64,000 bases of DNA from Isoetes taiwanensis (GCA_021234155.1 JAJEKV010000053.1:7703424-7767423), one strand, 5' to 3'. Positions 1 to 12,520 are shown, numbered from the stretch's first letter. Numbers and translations: made by a program. The notes: generated by a model not told the origin, from the sequence alone.

Positions 1-780
1 ACTTTCCCCCAATCTAACGGCTCTAATTGCTTCTAACCTAACTTTTTGTAAGAAAAGGTGCCCTTACAGACCCTTATGTGGGGCTCGAGCACGGCATAGG
101 ATACTTTTACCTTGCACGGGGGGATCTCGAAGGTGTGACCTTGGAGGACTGGTTCCCCTAGAGGTGTGATCCTGGAGGACGGGATCCCCCCCTTATTGCG
201 CAATTACAGCGACCCCATATAACGAAAATCAGAGATTTTTTTGGGTTGGTTTTTCTCCCTCAATTCTCCACCGAATCGGATGGGATCACTTCAAGGATGG
301 TCGGAATGTGCTGTAGAAGAGCCGCAGGCAGATGCTAAGGAGGAAGAGCGAGGAACGCCGCTGCTATCAGGAAGCAATGATCTGGCAAAAAAATGACCCT
401 AAACTGCGCAGCTACCCTTTAACTACGTAGTTAACTACAGGATCTCGGAGGAGGGGATTTCGTTGATTGCAGGATCCTGGAGGAGGGTATCCCATGTGGG
501 GATGCCAGAGGTCAGAATCCAATCCTGAGCCCTCAGCTCTCAGCTATCCTGAGCCCTCAGGCACCGGCTCGACCCATCTTATCCCTAACAAAAGTTTTTG
601 CACTTCTATTCTATTCTATTCTATAATATGACCAGTGCATGAGATCCCAACAACATGCACATGAATTTTTGTAGAAAATGACTAATAGATAGTAACTTAT
701 TTTTCTTTTAGTAGAAGACTTATATAATGATAGTATAAAAGAAAACAATGATAAGAATTAATAAGGGGCAGAAAGGAACA
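1..780. other. Gene-free stretch with short repeats
   Basis: No coding region is supported. The phrase CTGGAGGACGGGATCC and close variants recur near 120-190 and 470-490, so this may be the degraded end of a repeat. A short run of the pentamer ATTCT lies at about 604-625. The same pentamer forms the 3' tail of the LINE at 35.8 kb, so the left edge could be the plus-strand end of a related LINE, but no reverse transcriptase is visible here. Confidence 0.4.
604..625. repeat. ATTCT microsatellite
   Basis: About four tandem copies of ATTCT. The unit matches the tail of the LINE ending near 35.77 kb. Confidence 0.7.
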
Positions 781-2190
781 TCAAGCAAGAGAGCCATATT
801 GGAGGAAGTTAGGCAAGTGATGAGAGGCAAGACATACAATTTGAGAAAAAGAGAAACACGTTTCTTTCCCGTTTTGGGGAGGGAAACTAAGTCTTTGAAG
901 TAACATCAGAACAAAAATTGCCATTTTGTTGAAATTCTTAGAATATTCCTTGTTTGTCCACTTTAAGTAGCGAAAGAGGGGCGGAGCTTCAGATAGCGAA
1001 ACAAGGCCAATTTTTGAGCCCCTATTCTTGATCCCCTGTTCCTGAGACCTCTGTTTTTGAAGATCCCCATTCCGTCTTGAGCCCCTATTCTTCAGATCCG
1101 GCAGAGCTTCAATTACAATCACTGCCATTGAAGCACGATAGAGTCCGTTGAAAAGCACTCATGGTTTTTGTAGATGGAAGCCAGAAATAACCGCATTGTG
1201 ATGCTAAAGAACTCAATTCCATGTTTTTTTTGCAAATTTCCAGCTAAGTAATCCATATTTTTCTTTATCAATTTCTTTCTTAGAGGGTTTCTGCTTGCAG
1301 ATCTAACAATTGTGACCCTGGCCATGTCTGCAGTAGCTTTCTGTATGTTGCCTTGAATTAGAGGAATGTATCTGACCAATAGGATGTAAAAGCTGCCAGA
1401 ATTGCCCCATCCATGCAAATAATACTCCATGCAGGATACCTTCCTTATTCGCCCCCTACTCACGTGGCATCAAATCTGGCCCTCCAATTCAAGCCTCAAT
1501 TGCCAGAAATAATGCCACATTAGTAGGGAGACCGAATAAGGCAGGTTGGCCTAATCAGCATGTGGAGTAGTTCACAGAACGTGATATTGGTCAAAAGTTG
1601 GTCTCATATATTCGTTCGTAAAAGCCACAAAAATTCCAATCTTTTGGATGGCAAATTCTAGAATGTGGCTCGCATGAAACCAACAAACCGCGACTAGACT
1701 AGGCTTCTCATTCATCTCAGCAGATTTTCTACAATGGTGGATAGTGAGTAGCCGCACACATGCGAACTACCCATGAAAAATAAAGGGAATATCCAATTAT
1801 ATAATTTGGACCCCATAAAATACAATGCTAATAGATGTTTGGCTGGTGTACCTGCCGAAAGCCTATCACCGGGATTAAAAAACCCCGCCCTTTTGGGTTT
1901 TCGAGGAAAAACCCTAGTGATAAACCTTCGGCAAGGGGCTTGGACAAACGTAAGGCAGAGAAATCGCTCCTAAAACCCACGAATGGAGAAGTCGAAACAG
2001 ATGCCGCTCGCCAACGTGTACCTGCACATCACCAACACAAAAAAACATGACAAAACAAACCTCCCAGAGTGGAGGGGATGATCACGCGTGCCACGCGACA
2101 ATAAAACAAAAACCTCTTCAAATAGAGGGGCTGGTCACACGTGCCAGGCGACAAATACAATAAACAAAGAAGGGGGGGAAGGGTGGGTTC
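781..2190. other. No recognised gene
   Basis: Only short open frames without recognisable domains. Around 1865-1935 the text resembles the stretch at 57280-57345 (ATTAAAAA, a C-rich run, then TTTCGAGGAAAAA). That second stretch lies at the 3' side of a LINE, so both may be LINE-derived tails. Confidence 0.35.
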
Positions 2191-2194
2191 ACAA

Positions 2195-2750
2195 AAAAGA
2201 GAATAAGGTACTGCTGAGAGAGAAGAGGAAGCGCCGATGAGACGTTGATGCAGAACCGCGCCTAAAATAGCGAACTCCCAACTAGAAAAGGCATGTGCCG
2301 CATGCATGCATGCAAGACATACATGCTCGCCCCATTCTAGAATGGCGATCCGATGTCTCGGATCGATGGGATTCTATAATGGGGCTCGCATGAAACCAAC
2401 AAACCGCCCGAATACCAAAGGACTTCCTTAACAAAACTGGGATCGAGGACGAAGGTCACAGGATAAAGGCTAAAGAAGAGGCAAGGACGAGAAAGGACAT
2501 ACCACAGCATGAAAGAAACGCCAAATTGGTCAATCCAAGCAGGGAGAAGCCCCTCCCCTGCTTGGATTCAAAGAAAAGAGAATAAGGTACTGCTGAGAGA
2601 GAAGAGGAAGCGCCGATGAGACGTTGATGCAGAACCGCGCCTAAAATAGCGAACTCTCAACTAGAAAAGGCATGCGCCACATGCATGCATACAAGACATG
2701 CATGCTCGCCCCATTCTAGAATGGCGATCCGATGTCTCGGATCGATGGGA
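2195..2750. repeat. Two direct repeats of about 177 bp
   Basis: The segments 2195-2371 and 2574-2750 are nearly identical, running from AGAATAAGGTACTGC to GATCGATGGGAT. About 200 bp separate them. A related phrase, GGCTCGCATGAAACCAACAA, occurs at about 1666 and 2382. I see no coding signal, so this looks like an old tandem duplication. Confidence 0.75.
2532..2569. repeat. Short inverted repeat
   Basis: AATCCAAGCAGGG and its reverse complement face each other across about 11 bases, so the stretch could fold into a hairpin. The function is unknown. Confidence 0.6.
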
Positions 2751-3359
2751 TACAACAGCAACAAAAGCGCTCTAGTAACAAAAGCAGCAGAAAGGGGATA
2801 ATCTGTACCGATTTCAAAACCATGCCAGAATCTAAAGAAACAGAGTGAAGTCATGACAGGTTTGGGAGTGCGAACAAAGAATAAACCAATGGACGGAAAA
2901 AGTTGGTACATATAAAATATTATGTTCTATTGTAAATATATCTGTAGTGCCATATTAGCCATTCAATAGGCATAATTATAAATGAATTATGGTGGTTTTT
3001 GAAAAATGGATACCAGCATCTGTAAAAGTCTATTCTACAAGAGTAGTCTATAATGATTTTGCATAGACAACAATGGACCATAATGCTTTTACCATAGCCA
3101 AATGAAGGAGCCCCATGCCACCTACTGCAAATTGCACTTGTTAGACCTGCCCATCAGATCTCTAGTTTGCAACAAACAACTTTTATTCAAATCAACTCTG
3201 GAACAAGCTTTTCATGTTCACTTAAGAAAATCACATGTAAGATATAAGTAGAAAACAAGACGACGAAGGTTCACCTTTAACCACTGCAATGATATACATT
3301 TAGATTTATCATTCAATGAGGCATGGAGATAATGATGCATAAATTAATACTTACTTTAC

Positions 3360-3605
3360 CTACAACTGGATCAAGAAACACCGCAAATGCGGAATTTGAG
3401 CCCATCTCTCATTTAGAAATATCTTCTGCTTCAAGCGAGAGCATGCTAAATAGAAGTACAACATATGAGCATGCATTAGTTTACCTTCTGCCAAAAATCC
3501 TGGATGTGAACACACATCTAAAATGGTTCTAAAACTAACCTTGTCTGGTTCTACACCATCCCAATACATTTGCCTATAGATTTGAAAGCATTCAATTCAT
3601 AGCCC
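3360..3605 (-). pseudogene. PPR protein fragment
   Basis: About 45 codons match a pentatricopeptide repeat of the plant PLS type: the phrases FQIYRQMYWDGVEPDKVSF and ILDVCSHPGFLAEGKLMHAH have the typical spacing for one repeat and the start of the next. PPR proteins bind organellar RNA and normally carry ten or more repeats. Only one clear repeat is present, no start codon context or downstream E/DYW domain is visible, and the frame becomes unrelated after about 3470. It is a fragment left by decay or duplication. Confidence 0.65.
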
Positions 3606-5135
3606 TGCTCAGTATGAGCAGAAATACATGTGGTCCATGATCTTGCATACATATATCCTTCAAAGATTACATTTACTATACATTTTTAGAAGGGCATTTC
3701 TCACAACAACATCAGAGTTGAAGCTTTTAATACTGCTACAGTGAATAAGCTTGCCATATGCAAATGCTTCTATAACTGAACAAGCATTAAAAATAGCAGC
3801 AAAGATTGTTGTTTATCTTTTGATTGTATCTGCTCAAAAAGATGGTGTGCATCTTTCCATCTCCCCCATTATCCATAATCCCCATCGTACAAGAATTTCA
3901 TTATATTGGATGGCAGCATGTCTGAACTAATACAACTTTTTTTGTATGGGGCTTATCAGGTACATTTGTTAACTTAATTGTCATATTGTATCACGATAAA
4001 ATCCATTATTGCCCAAATATATGCATCACTGTCTTGCATTTGACCATTCTTTTTCAATGTATTTTTATTCCAGCTGCTCTCTGCTCTCTTGGAACTCTCT
4101 CATTGGCATATATGCACAACATAGCTGTGAGTAAGAAGCATTTCAAACTCTGTCTTCTATGATGCTAGAGGATGTTATGCTATCTATAACTTCATTTTGC
4201 TGTCATTCTACCATGGTCAATAAAGCCCACCACTTGTCTTTATGAGTCCAGAGTACTAAATTACAAGAACCTTGGAATATTACAACTCCACAGCTGACAT
4301 TGGAAAAGCTGGACGGACAGTTGTAGTAGAGGTCTTACCGAAGATTATTTTGCCTTTACCTGATATAGCAACTTGGACTTCCTTGCTTAACAAATCTTAT
4401 TCAGTTAGTAATGTCATGTACACATGAATTTTTTTAACCCAATTGTAATCCATAAAATCTTTTATAGAAGCTAGCGCATTCAAAGAGACTAAATGTTTAC
4501 TAAGCACGCCAACACTGATTTGTTTAGGATCTAAAAAACCAAGAAAGCAAGGTAAAGTAAAAGTTGGACTTGCCAGGGGGTATATTCTTATAAACATCTT
4601 CAAGAAATAGTGATCAAAATGAATGATATACTTCCTTAGAAATGCCATCAACCAAATGAAGAGGGCACTGCACCCTAGTACCCTGAGAGTTCATCAAGGA
4701 AGAGGCAATCCTCGTCACCTTAGCCTTCGAGCTTCATCATGTGGTTTAAGAACTTGTACATCCTAATCTAGACCATCAATGGAAGAGCATACAAAAGTAC
4801 ATGTCTATAGATGTAGCATACAAAAACCGAATATGCAATAATAAATGCATAATTTATGAGACTCGGTTAGCATTGTTTGTCTTTGCTCTAGTGATCCTCC
4901 AAATGTTGCTTCTCATATCGGTTGAGCTGCTGTACCTAAGCTACTTGCACCCAAGCATTAATATGTGGTGATTGAGAAGAGCTATAAACCATATGCCAGG
5001 AGACAAGCATGAATGCAAGGTGTCGTCTGCATGCATACTGGAACCACTGCAATTCCTGTGTTTCAAGCCAATCAATTTGAACATGGACAACATGATAAGC
5101 AGAAGTTAGAACAGACATCATTGGAGTAATGATTA
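3606..5135. other. No gene seen
   Basis: AT-rich DNA with only short open frames and no recognisable protein family. Confidence 0.4.
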
Positions 5136-5139
5136 AAGC

Positions 5140-5687
5140 ATTAGGGTTTTTTTGAGATTAAAAAAGGGCCTTCAAAACGTGCCAACTAAGCCAAATAAAG
5201 ATAAATGAACTACCAATCAGAAATCAGAGCTTGACGGGTCCAGTCAGCAAAACTGTTATAACTAACTCACTGGATCACATTTTCTAGCATAACTATTGAT
5301 AGAAAAGTCCAAATGAGCTCTCGTTTAGTGCAATAGATAGGTCTCGTTGAGATCTTTCCAATCTTAGGTGCTTTGCACATATTTTAACCACTTATGATTG
5401 TCAAAACTCCCAAAAATATGGTTTTTACCATTTTTTACTATCCTACGGGGCTAAAAGATATGCAAACCACCCAAGGTTGGAAAGATCTCAATGAGATCTA
5501 TCTATTGCACCAAACAAGAGCTCATTTGGACTTTTCTATCAACACTTATGCTAGAAAATGTGATCCAGTGAGTTAGTTATAACTGTTTTGCTGACTGGAT
5601 TACCAGTTCTGTTTTCTGATTGGTAGTTCATATAGCTTAGTCAGCAGTTCTTAGAAGGCCCTTTTATGATCTCAAAAAAACCCTAAT
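5140..5687. mobile_element. Foldback element, 548 bp
   Basis: The left arm (5140 to about 5375) and the right arm (about 5463-5687) are imperfect reverse complements over more than 200 bases, with a loop of about 90 bases. The ends read ATTAGGGTTTTTTTGAGAT and its complement. It has no coding capacity. Flanking TA dinucleotides merge with the palindrome, so no target-site duplication can be assigned. It could be a MITE or a locus that produces double-stranded RNA. Confidence 0.75.
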
Positions 5688-7000
5688 ATATGCAGATTGA
5701 TTGACGTAATAGTAAAGCACCAGCATTAAAAACCTCAAAATGAGTGACTTTGCTTTAGCTCATCACATCCTCTAGCATTTCTTGGACACCATTTTCTCGG
5801 TTGTTATTCTTCATCTCAACACAATATTAGACCAAATCGAATCGTTGCCCTTTGTTCTTATAGCGACATGTACTGAAGAATGAATCCCAAAAGGCTTTCA
5901 AAAAGGTGTTGCATCCTTTTCAAATCAAATCGAAGGTGCTAGTTGTTTGCCAAAACAGAAACTCCTTGTAGAAAATGATGGCGCTTTCAGTTTCCTTGCT
6001 GGATCCACTATCGAAGGTGGATCTGCCGTAAACTGGTCTGCTTCAATCTGCATTCCAGATCATGTCTTAGACGAATGGGGAAGAGAATATGGCTTAAATC
6101 TGTTTCTGAGCTAAGAATACAGCTCGCCTATGGCCAAGGTATGCAATGGACTTGGATTCCAGACGGAAATATGTGAAGAAAGCTTTCAGAACAGGGTTTT
6201 ACGAATTTGGTGTGAGAAATTAGGTTAGAGAGTTGAAGACATACCTAGAAATAATGGCACACTACATAATTGTGGGCACTCCAGATTTGGCTGCAAAACA
6301 GAATCAAAACAATCCACTTCCGAGACGTGGCTTGTAGATGCTGCATCTGCTGGAGCAATTATTCTGACAAGTTTCAAAGCAGAAGGAATCCTCCTTATAG
6401 GATGAACTGCAAAAACAGGCTATAGAAGCCCAAAGGAGGCCTCTTCGGCCCAACAACGGAAACAAGTGATAGTTTACAGCCAATAATGGGTTTGGAGCAG
6501 TTATTGGCATATTTCGGGCATATATTGGCATATACCTGGAATATGCCACAAACCCACATGAACGAAGGTTTGCCCCCTTAGGGGCAACCCAAAAAAGACC
6601 CAATTGTTATATTGTTCCCCATCACCATGTTCTGCCATTTGCTTTAGTAACCTTCACCATGTTTCTACCATTTGTTCCCCATCACCATGTTGTACTAGTG
6701 CAGAATTGTTTGGGCAACTTAAAAAAAAGGGACCCAGGAATTGTTATATTGTTGTAGGGAAAACCCAATTGCTATAGGGTTCAGGAGGGCAACCTATTGT
6801 GCGACAGCACCTTGTTCTTCTATTTGATACTACATGATACCACGTCACATATTCATTTAAGGACAAATTGAAGCACAAAATGAAACCCCAAGGTGGGACG
6901 TACAATATATAATAGCAGTTTAGACTTGTTTGCAACATATTATGTGTTCCATCATTCCATTAATAGCTGGTGGAAATACAGAAAAGCTAAAAAGCGATAA
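5688..7000. other. No gene seen
   Basis: Sparse DNA. The phrase TTGTTCCCCATCACCATGTT is repeated near 6612 and 6673. No supported coding region. Confidence 0.4.
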
Positions 7001-7002
7001 AT

Positions 7003-7536
7003 TTATGGGAGGCAATTAGGCATAAGCTCCATGATAGGAAGAGAGAGCTTGAATACAAAGTTAAAGGTTTGAATGTCACCAGAGAGCATAGTGAAGGTAG
7101 CCATGACAGGCCCACCAGAAAGCATACCACCACAACCAAAAGCAGGTATCTCCCAATCGGGCAGAAGGATGCGACCAGAGAAGCACACAGTTCCGGCCAC
7201 ACCGTTGGGAAGCTTAAATTCCATGCTGAACTGAGAAACGTAGCTAAAATCCGTCATAGAATCGCCCATGTAGAAGCCACGGTTTCGAGTGACTTCCTGG
7301 GAGTTGAAATCCGGCGTTGCAGTACATTTCACATCGAAGATGCCCAATGCGCCAAATTTGTTGGTGTTGTTGAGCGGCTTCACCACATAGAATGCATTGG
7401 CCGCTCTGTTGGGCTCCGGAGTTATGAATTTATGGCAGTACGCTGTGATTGGATGCCTGTTTCCTTCCGCCCTTGTCATTATGCTCAATCCACATAGCAT
7501 CATCATACACGGCATCGTTATCCTGCTCCTCGCCAT
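7003..7536 (-). CDS. Dirigent-like protein
   Basis: A single intact frame of 177 residues, the usual length for dirigent proteins. Dirigent proteins are secreted eight-stranded barrels that steer phenoxy-radical coupling during lignan or lignin synthesis. A hydrophobic start (MPCMMMLCGLSIM) fits a short signal peptide, possibly from the second Met at residue 8. Recognisable features are NTNKFGALGIFDV, then NRGFYMGDSMTDFSYVSQF (the family's GFY plus hydrophobic strand region), then a Gly-rich turn followed by alternating strands. The family signature is weak toward the C-terminus, so an allene-oxide-cyclase-like barrel is the alternative. No introns, as is common for dirigent genes. It lies outside all mobile elements identified here. 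Confidence 0.6.
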   Translation of the reverse strand: MARSRITMPCMMMLCGLSIMTRAEGNRHPITAYCHKFITPEPNRAANAFYVVKPLNNTNKFGALGIFDVKCTATPDFNSQEVTRNRGFYMGDSMTDFSYVSQFSMEFKLPNGVAGTVCFSGRILLPDWEIPAFGCGGMLSGGPVMATFTMLSGDIQTFNFVFKLSLPIMELMPNCLP

Positions 7537-7565
7537 TTTGGGTTTGCATCATCCTCCATTTTGTT

Positions 7566-7578
7566 TTCATATATATAT
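7566..7578 (-). promoter_or_regulatory. Possible TATA box for the dirigent-like gene
   Basis: On the minus strand ATATATATATG lies about 30-40 bases before the upstream-most ATG. If it is used, the leader would be very short, which favours the second Met (residue 8) as the start. Confidence 0.3.
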
Positions 7579-7739
7579 TTGCTTTCCATGTCTTCGATAG
7601 CTGCCCGTGTATTTGCCACTTCACCTTTAGTTTTGTGATACAATTCATTCACCAGTTTTGGAACTTGGAGTGACAAGGTTCTGTTGTGGATTGGATAACT
7701 CTCGTTAAAACTTGGCCCCTTGGGCATAACAAAACTAAC

Positions 7740-8607
7740 TTGGATGACATATGATATTTCTTAACAAAAGTTGTGAATCAGTTGGAATGTCTAATTGAGA
7801 ATATGTCAATCTTGAATGTTGGTATATGAATCTCTCCACAACTTAGGTTGGTATTCATTAGTTGTTAGACGGTGATATGAGATTGCAAGACTCATCAAGT
7901 TATTTAAAATCTATAGGCTACATTAAATATATCACACCATTGGCATGTTGGTCGTGTCCAAGATCCTGGGGAGAAATAAACTTAATTAGTTCTAGTTTTC
8001 AAAATTTATTAGTACCGTATGTCTGATCCAGCTTTATTTCATTACTTCTCATATAAACATATTACATTTTTGTAGATGTGGCAAGTACATTATCTCTCTT
8101 TGAAGTATTGAGTACTTTCATTTATGTGGCAATTAACTACTGCAATCTCGTCTCTTCCAACAAAAACTCTGGCTGCACATAGTCAAAATTGGGCATTATC
8201 TAATTGCTTGCTGTAGATTAAAAGAAGTCCTAATAGGCTTTTCATCCTAACATTTTCTACAAAACTTCTCACACACCAACTCCTTGTGACGCCAAGGAAA
8301 AACTATAAAATTTGTTCCATTTACCCACAATTTCTGAATCACCTTTATCTTGTATCCATTTTTTTCCAAGCTCTAGAAACAAATAATTTGAGGTACAGCT
8401 CCCATTCAAACTAATAATATTTTGCAATTCAAGGTGCAAGTGAATCGGAGCTCCCATTCAAAATAATATTATTTTGCAATTCAAGGTGCAAATGAATGTA
8501 GGATTGATGGTTAAAAATCCTTGTGGATTGCTATACAATAGCCACAAAAGTATGAAACCATCATGAAAAACAAGTGAGATGCCTGTTATATCCTGCTAGT
8601 GCCCTAT
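7740..8607. other. No gene seen
   Basis: AT-rich intergenic DNA between the dirigent-like gene and the left end of the large element E1. The phrase GCAATTCAAGGTGCAA is duplicated near 8423 and 8475. Confidence 0.4.
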
Positions 8608-8632
8608 AAGTCGTATTTAATTAAAGTGGGAC
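8608..8632 (+). repeat. E1 left terminal inverted repeat
   Basis: Begins AAGTCGTATTTAATTAAAGT and ends GGGAC. It is the perfect reverse complement of 34795-34819. The flank immediately outside is CTAT. Confidence 0.65.
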
Positions 8633-8805
8633 AAATCTTGAATTTTGGGACTCGGACTGAAAATGGGACTCACACCCCATAAATTTTTTTTTTTTGAATC
8701 GATTGCTTGAATAGAATTACACATCACACACAAAGAAATGGGTTACTTGTTTTCCTCATAAATTTTACAAACCACTAGTTGAGAAAGTTTTCAAGCTTCT
8801 CAATA

Positions 8806-11451
8806 TTATCTACCCTCATACAATGATATAGCATGGAGGTTGCTCATGGCTTTGTCCATCTCCCTTTTTGGGATCTTGTGTGTGTTGTCCTTTGCATTGT
8901 GAGAACTTGGATATGACCATACCACACACTCCACCAATTCCCTCCTTTGAGGATCAGCATAATTTGCCCTCCACTTCTTCTCCCAGCAGTCGGTGTATTG
9001 CTCCTTCAAGTTGCCCTTCTTGTGTCTCCCAATGGGCTCCCAATATTGAATTTGGAATTTAGGACACAACTCCTCTCCATCAGGCATAGTGGTGGTTACT
9101 TTAGAGCCCTAACCATATTGGACAGTCCTCATCATCAGGCCTTACTAGCACAAAGTATCCTTCCTTGATGTCCTCAAAGGGATCCCACTCAGGAAGATCA
9201 AACCACTTCGGCTTTGAGGCCTTACTTCCCACAAACCACTTGGAACCCTTGTTAGGACCCAAGTGAACATTCTTAGACGTGCTTGCTTCTTGAGAACCCT
9301 CCCATCTTGACTCTGGCAAGAACCCGTCTCTTAGCTTCCTCCCACATGGCTGTTCAGTTTCTAAGCATGTCACAACTTTCTCCCAGTACTTAATTAGGGA
9401 GTCCATTTGATTTTTCTTAAGAGTGGAGGTGTGCTTTCCATTTCGAACATCATCCCAGTGCGTTATGTAATCCTTGATGCCCTTCACTAGTTGGCTAGAG
9501 TCTTTGACAGTCTTGAAGGGAGGTAGTGGTTTTGGCTACCCTTTAGGAATGAGAACTTCACCAGCAGCACCTCTTTGCCACAACTCGATTCCTTGTACAG
9601 GCATCCACAACTTGTCACCTGGTCTCCTATATTGCATGATTGGTATTCCATCCCTAACCCAAAACTTGAACTGAAGTGGCTTTGTGTGTCCTGTCAACTG
9701 GTCCTTACCATCTAGCAAGTATCCCTCTACAAATGATTTCCAATCTGCAACCTCATCCATCAAGAAAGCCATTGGGTTGGGGTCAATGCAGCTCTCAAAC
9801 ACATCCATTAGTTCAAGGAGACTAGTCACGTTTTCTCTCTTCAGCTTGGTGGAGAAAGTTCCAAAGAATCCATCTATATCATCATGCGTATACCCAACCA
9901 TCATGAATCCCACTTTCACAACTTTGAATACTCCCACTGCTGTCAAGTATGACATTGCCCCAAACATCCATCTATTCTTGTTTTCTTTCCAACAGTTGTC
10001 CAATTGAACACATAGCTCCTCATGCAGTGGTTTCTCAAGTAAGGGGAAATCATCCCAAGTCCTCCTTGATTCACTAGACACCTTGGATGTGAGCTTTTTT
10101 ATCTGCCTTTGGTAACAAAGCGGTTGATCATCCATCAAAGCCTCAAAATGGGGTCAAGGGGAATACCTCCTCCCTTCTATCGATCCTTTCTCTAGTGTTC
10201 TCAAGAACTTGAAAATAGAGCTCACATGGAAGTTTGGATCATCCCTCCATAGATCAAGCACAAAATGACCATATGTTCCGGTTCCATGACCATGTGTTAA
10301 GACACCCGCCGGACTTACTTTCATCAAAAAAGCGTTTTGACAACGCTTTGGGTAAAGGATCTAGCTTTGGCAAGAAAGTCTTGTGTTGGTCCATCTTATC
10401 ATGAATTATACACAAAAATTTGTCCTTTGCATCTCAGAAAATGTTCTCCACTGCCAATACAACTGTCTACATGATATTTGGTCCCTTTGGTGATCTGCAA
10501 ATTGCTCCCTAATTGCCATTCTTTCTTTCTCTATTGCAGTTGATGCAAGTGTATCCTTGAGTTGAATGCAAGTGTTGCACTTTGAGAATGGCATGTGGCA
10601 AAAGACACTCACGCCCCGAGAAGTGAGTGCTCTATAACTTGCTAAAATGTGATTGAGAAAGAGGCCTACCTCCAGTAGTTTCTAGGATGGAGTTGACCTC
10701 TTTAAGGCACTCCTTTTGGATATAGTGTTGTGGCAACACCCTTTGCACCACTCGCGTTCACCTTCGACTTGTGGGGCATAGATTGAGACATGTATCTCAC
10801 AAAGCTCTCGAAGACTGCAATGGCCTTGAGAGTATTTGCTCTAGGTTTCAAAGTGAGTGCATTACCATGTTGGAACAAACTGTGCCCTTTTCTAACCTGC
10901 TCCCAGTATCTGTAGAATGAAGACTTGCTCACCCCAAGAATCCATCTCAATGCTCTCATACATACCCTCATGTCCCTCAATTGATATAGTAGCCTTCCTG
11001 TGTTTTCATCATATTTTGGAATTCTTTACGTATGAGTAGATGAAATTAATCCTATCTTTTTGAAGTCGCCCAATGTATTGGGACCTTATCTCGCACGCGA
11101 GGTCATCCACCTTTGTCTTGCCTTTGTGCAATCTAGGTTGCAACACTCTTGTCCCCTAATTGCCTCTAGGTTTTCTTTGGTTGGGGCCATACTTTCCATC
11201 CTTTCTAAATATTTGTCAATTCTAGCCCTCTTGGGCACCCTTGGCTGCCTTTTATGAAGAACATAACGTCTCTTCCTTGTGATCAAAGGATGCTCATCGA
11301 CCACCAAATCTTCCACATGGCCTTGAGTGGGTCTTGGGGTATGTAGTTGAGTAGGGCATTCCAGACTATCACCATTCTTGTGTGTAATATATCTAATTGG
11401 CCATCTCAACCGACTTTGGGACTCCAAAGAACCCGTGAGCACACAATGCAA
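8806..11451 (-). pseudogene. DUF7869-type protein, decayed
   Basis: Reading right to left, several frames join into one protein of a eukaryotic repeat-associated family that I recall as DUF7869. Its landmarks are SKCNTCIQLKDTL (a Cys pair, about 10590), IHDKMDQHKT (about 10390), then TYGHFVLDLWRDD, then VQLDNCWKENKNR (about 10010), and VGFMMVGYTHDDIDGFFG (about 9900). The D, N and paired D positions look like an RNase-H-fold core, so a transposase role is possible but unproven. The C-terminal part (9090-9500) has YFVLVRPDDEDCPIWLG, a BAH-like or barrel-like region. In-frame stops lie at 9536-9538 (TAG) and 10154-10156 (TGA), and there is a one-base frameshift near 9095. The gene ends about 180 bp from the left terminal repeat. 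The 5' part (10702-11451) reads in a different frame, and the true start is unclear. Confidence 0.65.
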
Positions 11452-11463
11452 TCACTAGAGCTT

Positions 11464-11720
11464 CCCGGGACATGATTGTATCAACCGATAAGAAGCTTCA
11501 CAATGCCAACTCCAAGATGATCATCTCCCGGCCTTTCATCATTCACACTATCAAAAGGATCAACTGCAGTTATTATGCCCTCTGCGCAAATACCGCCTCA
11601 CCGTTGCAAGGGTGCAACAACAAGCAACCCATCTTCCTCCATTGGAGCCTAGGGCAATGGCCTCAGGCCGGGCTTCCTTGGCTCCACTTTGCTCATCTCA
11701 CATGCTCCCTGAATTAAAGA
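11464..11720 (-). pseudogene. Possible 5' coding remnant of the DUF7869-type gene
   Basis: A minus-strand reading with the phrases MEEDGLLVVAPLQR, then IITAVDPFDSVNDERPG, then HLGVGIVKLLIG is interrupted by two TGA codons that would be CGA before a C-to-T change. It probably belongs upstream of the frame starting at 11451. No homology is firm. Confidence 0.3.
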
Positions 11721-11739
11721 GCACACATTAAAACCATAT

Positions 11740-11905
11740 ACAACCATATATGAATGAGCACTATAGCCATATAACCATTAGAAACCATACAACCATTAAA
11801 AACCTTATAACCATTAAAAACATTAAAATATTTAAAATCTTATAACCATTAAAAACATTAAAACATTTAAAACCTTATAACCATTAAAAACCATTAAAAC
11901 ATAGG
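11740..11905. repeat. AT-rich tandem repeat
   Basis: About seven degenerate copies of a unit like CTTATAACCATTAAAAACAT. It sits between the left-reading and right-reading genes of E1, where a divergent promoter region would be expected. Confidence 0.7.
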
Positions 11906-12221
11906 CTTCCCCGAAATCATGACTGTGCTGACGTGGCCCTTCATCAGTGACATCTGACATGGCCATGTCAGCAGTCCAGGTCACGGATGGCATGCCACAC
12001 ACGTGACTCTAGGAGTGTCATAAATGCCACTTTTTCGAGGTTCGAGGGTGCAGCCAGAAATAACTGCACCCTCTTCCTCTTCTCCCGCGACCCCTATTCC
12101 TTCCATTCCTCTTTGTCTTCCCCCTGTTTTCGACTCAGGCCGCCTTTGTTCCTCTGTTAGGCTTGGCTCGCCGACCGCTATTGCATTTCCAGTGCAATCT
12201 TATGATTATAGCGTGGTCGAC

Positions 12222-12520
12222 GGATCGCGATGCATCCAGCGACGAGGTTTTGGCTCAATTTGAGTCAGCCAGCAGAAAGTACTTCCTAAGAAGAAAGTGA
12301 GAAACCTTTTCTGTAAGTTTTGATATTCTTATACTGCTTGTTTATTGTTTTTTTTGCAATTCCTTTACTACTGTGTTGCTCCTATTATTTTTTTAGAGCC
12401 TCTTTATATACCCTGATACATTTTTCAGCCCGACAAATCCTTACTCGCTTTGCAAGCGCTCAGTAGCAAAATGGAATCGAACTCGCAGACTTCCTCCTCA
12501 TCCAACAAATCTACGGGTAT
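12222..12520 (+). pseudogene. Possible 5' exons of the E1 right-arm gene
   Basis: Two short coding-like blocks have splice-like edges. The first ends in ASRKYFLRRK followed by GTGAGA at about 12297. The second follows TTTTTCAG at about 12427, reads PDKSLLALQALSSKMESN and ends before GGTATTT. They may be the first exons of the gene that continues at 15.25 kb. No domain is recognised and linkage to the later exons is inference. Confidence 0.3.

Noticed and set aside
5140-5687. Telomere-like ATTAGGG ends
   Set aside because: Only one copy occurs at each end and the T-run that follows is not telomeric; it is just the terminus of the inverted repeat.
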